This document shows, piece by piece, positions 7,050 through 9,162 of a stretch of DNA of 9,162 bases (positions within the stretch are counted from its first letter, which is position 1; every line of letters starts with the position of its first letter). The position numbers were made by a program, and so were the translations under genes. Source of the stretch: Planctomycetales bacterium (GTDB lineage: Bacteria > Planctomycetota > Phycisphaerae > SM23-33); contig DAOVFI010000081.1 in the NCBI GenBank assembly GCA_030673005.1, positions 1 to 9,162 of the forward strand. Direction: 5' to 3'. Below the pieces are notes generated by a model. It worked only from the letters and a program-made list of their open reading frames with translations. It was not told the origin of the DNA and ran no database searches.

Positions 7050-8053
7050 GGCCGGGGGTCTTCATCACTTTCGACGTCGAATGCAGTATGGGCGGGGCGT
7101 GGGGCGATGCCGGCCTGAAGCCCGTCCCGCCGGCGCGGGCGGTCTGGGGCGAGTACGGCGGCGAAAAACTGGGCCTGCCGCTGATTTGCGACATACTCAA
7201 TAAATACAATCTGGCGGCGACGTTTTTTGTCGAGGCCTTCATCGACGAGCAGGGGTATCCCGACCGGATCGGGCCGATCTGCGAATTCCTGCTCGATCGC
7301 GGACAGGATGTGCAGCTCCACATACACCCGAATCACAAGCACTACGGGCTTGCCGGCCAAGGCTTGCCTCATCCGCGCACCGATCAGATTGCCGACCTGG
7401 AGCCGGAAGCACAGCGGGCCTTGCTGGCTGAAGGTTGCGAGCGGATCGCGCGATGGACGGGCAAACAGCCGGTGGCGTTTCGCGCCGGCAACATGGGCGC
7501 GAACGAGCAGACGCTCGAGCAACTCGCAGCCGTCGGAATAAAAATCGACAGCAGTTACACGTTTGCCTATGCCGGCGGGCAGTGCGGTTTCAGCGCCGAC
7601 GAACTTTATAACGGATCGAAATGGTACGGTGATGTGCTGGAACTGGCATTGTCGGGCTTTTACCAGCGACGCTTGCCGGGCCTGCACCCGTCCAAGCCGC
7701 TTGACTTGATGGGAATATCATTCGCCGAATGTCGCGACGCGATGCGCAGGATATGCGGCGCCGGGGCCGACGCGGTGCTGATTTTGCACAGTTTCAGCCT
7801 GTTCAAGGTCCGCAACGTGCAGTACAATGGCGGACGGTTAAACGGAATAGTTACTCGCAGATTTCGCCGTCTTTGCCGATGGCTTTCGGAAAACCGGGAC
7901 GATTTTCCTGCCCGCACCTTCAGCGAACTTGCCGGTGCGATCGAAGAAGGTCGATACGAGGCAAAGGCCGTTCCGCCGTGCAGGTTGAAGAGTCGAATAA
8001 GGGCGCTCGCGCGCAAGGCGGTGCAGGCATACAACAATATGTATTGGACGTGA
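7046..8053 (+). CDS. Polysaccharide deacetylase-like protein (NodB homology, CE4-type), 335 aa
   Basis: Predicted metal-dependent de-N-acetylase acting on N-acetylated sugars of a glycan or a glycan precursor. The CE4 motifs appear in order: ITFDVE (7-12, the TFDxE variant of motif 1, Asp10 as likely catalytic base); ATFFVE (58-63); VQLHIHPNH (89-97, motif 2, His92/His94/His97 as candidate metal ligands); VAFRAGNMG (143-151, motif 3 with Arg146); and AVLILHSFSLF (243-253, motif 5 with the conserved LH). The TFDxE form is typical of stand-alone WalW-like deacetylases found in surface-glycan loci. No signal peptide is visible, so it probably works in the cytoplasm before export. The C-terminal 60 residues are basic. 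GTG 7046 is chosen for its AGGAG and its 4-base overlap with the upstream ATP-grasp gene, which ties it to that unit. A 475-base non-coding region follows. The substrate is not determinable. Confidence 0.88.
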   Translation: MRPGVFITFDVECSMGGAWGDAGLKPVPPARAVWGEYGGEKLGLPLICDILNKYNLAATFFVEAFIDEQGYPDRIGPICEFLLDRGQDVQLHIHPNHKHYGLAGQGLPHPRTDQIADLEPEAQRALLAEGCERIARWTGKQPVAFRAGNMGANEQTLEQLAAVGIKIDSSYTFAYAGGQCGFSADELYNGSKWYGDVLELALSGFYQRRLPGLHPSKPLDLMGISFAECRDAMRRICGAGADAVLILHSFSLFKVRNVQYNGGRLNGIVTRRFRRLCRWLSENRDDFPARTFSELAGAIEEGRYEAKAVPPCRLKSRIRALARKAVQAYNNMYWT

Positions 8054-8063
8054 TTGCAGCATT

Positions 8064-8144
8064 GGTGGCACAGGTTTGTAACCTGTGTCAGCCGCACAGG
8101 TTACGAGCCTGTGTCAACCGCACAGGTTACAAACCTGTGCCACC
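8064..8144. repeat. Triple palindromic repeat with exact 26-bp period
   Basis: Three copies of a short palindrome follow each other at a period of exactly 26 bases: arms 8069-8076/8080-8087, 8095-8102/8106-8113 and 8121-8128/8132-8139. Each pairs CACAGGTT with AACCTGTG (AGCCTGTG in the middle copy, allowing a G-U pair) around a 3-base loop (TGT, ACG, ACA). The linkers are TCAGCCG and TCAACCG. The outermost ends also pair with each other: GGTGGCACAGGTT (8064-8076) is the perfect reverse complement of 8132-8144. It begins 11 bases after the deacetylase stop. There are no unique spacers, so it is not a CRISPR array. It resembles palindromic repeats I recall as dispersed in planctomycete intergenic regions; that is memory, not a search. 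Confidence 0.85.
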
Positions 8145-8165
8145 ATAAATTTATGATTGACGGTT

Positions 8166-8216
8166 GTAGGGTGTGCAGGTTTGTTTCCCTGCACCTGTCT
8201 GCCTGCCGCACACTAC
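8166..8216. repeat. Second hairpin element, possibly a diverged relative of the triple repeat
   Basis: GTGCAGG (8173-8179) and CCTGCAC (8188-8194) form a perfect 7-bp stem around an 8-base loop. Outer arms GTAGGGTGTG (8166-8175) and CACACTAC (8209-8216) also pair with one bulge. The core reading GCAGGTTTG...CCTGCAC looks like a variant of the CACAGGTTTGTAACCTGTG unit upstream, so it may be a degenerate or related copy. There is no T-run, so a simple terminator role is not supported. Confidence 0.5.
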
Positions 8217-8253
8217 CTGTTGACTGGCTCTGTCCAACAATTGGGAGATAGAA

Positions 8254-8402
8254 AAAAAGCGTTTATCGCATTGGGCTACCAGCGGACAGGAGAATAATAT
8301 CTTGTTTTCTTCCGGGCTTCAATATGTTGATGTCCTTTCGATGGGATGCCGACTTTACAGGACAACCCGCTGGCAGCCTATAAAGCGATAAACGCGCTTT
8401 TT
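8254..8402. repeat. About 149-bp element bounded by long inverted repeats
   Basis: The left arm (8254-8285) and right arm (8367-8402) are imperfect reverse complements of 32 and 36 bases. They share outer AAAAAGC/GCTTTTT, the 9-bp block GTTTATCGC/GCGATAAAC and the inner block CTACCAGCGG/CCGCTGGCAG with one mismatch, separated by a 2-base bulge and a short unpaired stretch. The 81-base centre (8286-8366) has no ORF of note and contains a small possible stem, GTCCT (8332-8336) with AGGAC (8359-8363). I see no convincing target-site duplication. Candidates are a non-autonomous MITE-like element or a large structured RNA. A local AAAGCG/CGCTTT stem (8382-8387/8395-8400) running into Ts could terminate weakly. 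Confidence 0.65.
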
Positions 8403-8528
8403 GCCGGCCAATAATGGTTCAAGGGCATATTTCCCACACGTAGGACAAAGCCTGCGAGTTATTGTGGTCGAATGAAAATCTTTACAGAATTTCGAGAGAT
8501 CGAACGTTAGTGGCATAAAGGATTACCC
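8403..8528. other. Leader of the adenylate-forming ligase gene
   Basis: Non-coding, AT-richer stretch between the inverted-repeat element and the ligase gene. I find no strong -35/-10 pair. A 5-bp inverted repeat, TTCGA (8491-8495) and TCGAA (8500-8504), could be an operator half-site pair or chance. The only clear signal is the ribosome binding site AAAGGA at 8517-8522. Confidence 0.4.
8517..8522 (+). promoter_or_regulatory. Ribosome binding site AAAGGA deciding a GTG start at 8529
   Basis: AAAGGA lies six bases before GTG 8529. The first in-frame ATG comes eight codons later and has no comparable site (only a run of ACG/AAG codons upstream), so the GTG is preferred. Confidence 0.6.
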
Positions 8529-9162
8529 GTGCTTCCAATCGTAGCAAGAACGATGTTTCGCCTCCAGGAGCGACTCCTGGGCAGGCGGAGTTTCGCAATC
8601 CTGAAGGAACTGAAGGACAGCGAATCCTGGCCTCGCGAGCGGCTGGAGGCGCTGCGGCTTGAGCGACTTCGCGACGTCGTCGCCTCGGCCTACGAACATA
8701 CGCCGTACTGGCGAGGCCTCATGGACGAGCACGGCATCTCGCCCGGCGACATACAATCTCTCGACGACCTGCGCCGATTCCCGCTGCTGGTCAAAGATAC
8801 GCTTCGCCACCGTCGCGAAGAGATGACCTGGCGCCAGGCCGGCAGGAGATTGATGCTCGTCAGGACCAGCGGCTCGACGAACGAGGCGCTCCAGTTCTAC
8901 AGCAATTCGACCCGCGAGGCACACATCAACGCCGCACGCATGCGCGGGCACGAATGGATAGGCATCCGGCGGGGCGAGAAGGAGATGTACTTCTGGGGCT
9001 CGCCCGTCGAACTCAGCAAGCAGGACCGGATCAAGCGTATCCGCGACTGGCTGATTAACGACGGGCTGACCGACGGCTTCGCGATAACGCCGGACCGCGT
9101 GGCGGAATACTTCGAATACTGGAAGCGCTGGCGGCCGAGGTGCATCTTCGGTTATCCGTGCA
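8529..9162 (+). CDS. CapK/PaaK-like adenylate-forming ligase, N-terminal part (3' end outside window)
   Basis: The frame stays open from GTG 8529 to the window edge, giving 211 residues of a protein whose family is usually about 430-460 long, so roughly the first half is present. The family is phenylacetate-CoA ligase-like (CapK/PaaK group of the AMP-binding superfamily), which adenylates a carboxylic acid for transfer to CoA or another acceptor. Evidence: the N-terminal pattern LRDVVASAYEHTPYWRGLM (47-65), matching the family's 'l...v..a...vPyYr' opening; the FPLLVKDTLR segment (84-93); and the phosphate-binding loop VRTSGSTNEAL (111-121), where the usual TSGSTG has Asn in place of the final Gly. 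Then the block HEWIGIRRGEKEMYFWG (141-157) and WRPRCIFGYP (201-210), as in CapK-type proteins. CapK members often sit in capsule and exopolysaccharide clusters, in line with this locus. Substrate unknown. Confidence 0.85.
   Translation, partial: MLPIVARTMFRLQERLLGRRSFAILKELKDSESWPRERLEALRLERLRDVVASAYEHTPYWRGLMDEHGISPGDIQSLDDLRRFPLLVKDTLRHRREEMTWRQAGRRLMLVRTSGSTNEALQFYSNSTREAHINAARMRGHEWIGIRRGEKEMYFWGSPVELSKQDRIKRIRDWLINDGLTDGFAITPDRVAEYFEYWKRWRPRCIFGYPC

Noticed and set aside
6773..7687. 304-codon open frame on the minus strand
   Set aside because: It spans the antisense of the second ATP-grasp gene end and the deacetylase; both sense genes carry family motifs, so this is a shadow.
8064..8144. 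Possible CRISPR array
   Set aside because: The period is only 26 bases, the segments between palindromes are nearly identical 7-base linkers, and no unique spacers or cas genes are present.
8054..8251. Small forward frame starting right after the deacetylase
   Set aside because: It translates the palindromic repeats (products such as TGYEPV and VTNLCH); such frames arise from the repeat itself and do not indicate a protein.
8491..8504. TTCGA/TCGAA inverted repeat as a regulator site for the ligase gene
   Set aside because: Only five bases per arm, with no clear promoter nearby; could easily be chance.
8523..8951. 142-codon minus-strand frame near the window end
   Set aside because: Antisense to the CapK/PaaK-like ligase, whose TSGST loop and N-terminal pattern are clear in the forward frame.

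Overview
The window is part of a cell-surface polysaccharide (exopolysaccharide or O-antigen type) biosynthesis locus from a moderately GC-rich bacterium. All eight recognisable genes lie on the + strand. No marker gene fixes the taxon. The gene mix (COG3919-like ATP-grasp ligases, a NodB-type deacetylase, a CapK/PaaK-like ligase, GT4 glycosyltransferases), frequent GTG/TTG starts and a palindromic CACAGGTT...AACCTGTG intergenic repeat resemble what I recall from Planctomycetota (Phycisphaerae-like) genomes. That placement is an inference of moderate to low confidence.

Layout: bases 1-121 are an AT-rich leader, possibly with the last codons of an upstream gene. Bases 122-634 encode a hexapeptide-repeat (LbH) acyltransferase. 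After a gap holding a TATAAT box comes a tightly packed unit: an O-antigen ligase/polymerase-like membrane protein (719-2092), a GT4 glycosyltransferase (best start GTG 2076, 17-bp overlap) and a second GT4 glycosyltransferase (TTG 3188, 4-bp overlap). A 93-bp gap with a good sigma70-like promoter (4371-4400) leads to a second unit: two tandem, gap-free collinear ATP-grasp paralogues (4457-5812 and 5772-7049, 41-bp overlap), then a polysaccharide deacetylase (GTG 7046, 4-bp overlap). A 475-bp non-coding stretch (8054-8528) carries three structured repeat elements. The window ends inside a CapK/PaaK-type adenylate-forming ligase (GTG 8529, 3' end outside).

How the genes may work together: the two GT4 enzymes would build a lipid-linked repeat unit on the cytoplasmic face, and the O-antigen ligase-like protein would polymerise or transfer it outside the membrane. 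The LbH acyltransferase, deacetylase, ATP-grasp pair and acyl-ligase would modify the sugars or supply activated acyl or amino-acid groups. Families are read from motifs; the substrates, and the idea that the ATP-grasp pair, deacetylase and ligase form one decoration module, are inference.

Most unusual points: the ATP-grasp duplication (about 70-75% identical by hand count, no internal gaps to about residue 400), the exact 26-bp-period triple palindrome just after the deacetylase, and a roughly 149-bp element bounded by long inverted repeats ahead of the ligase gene.
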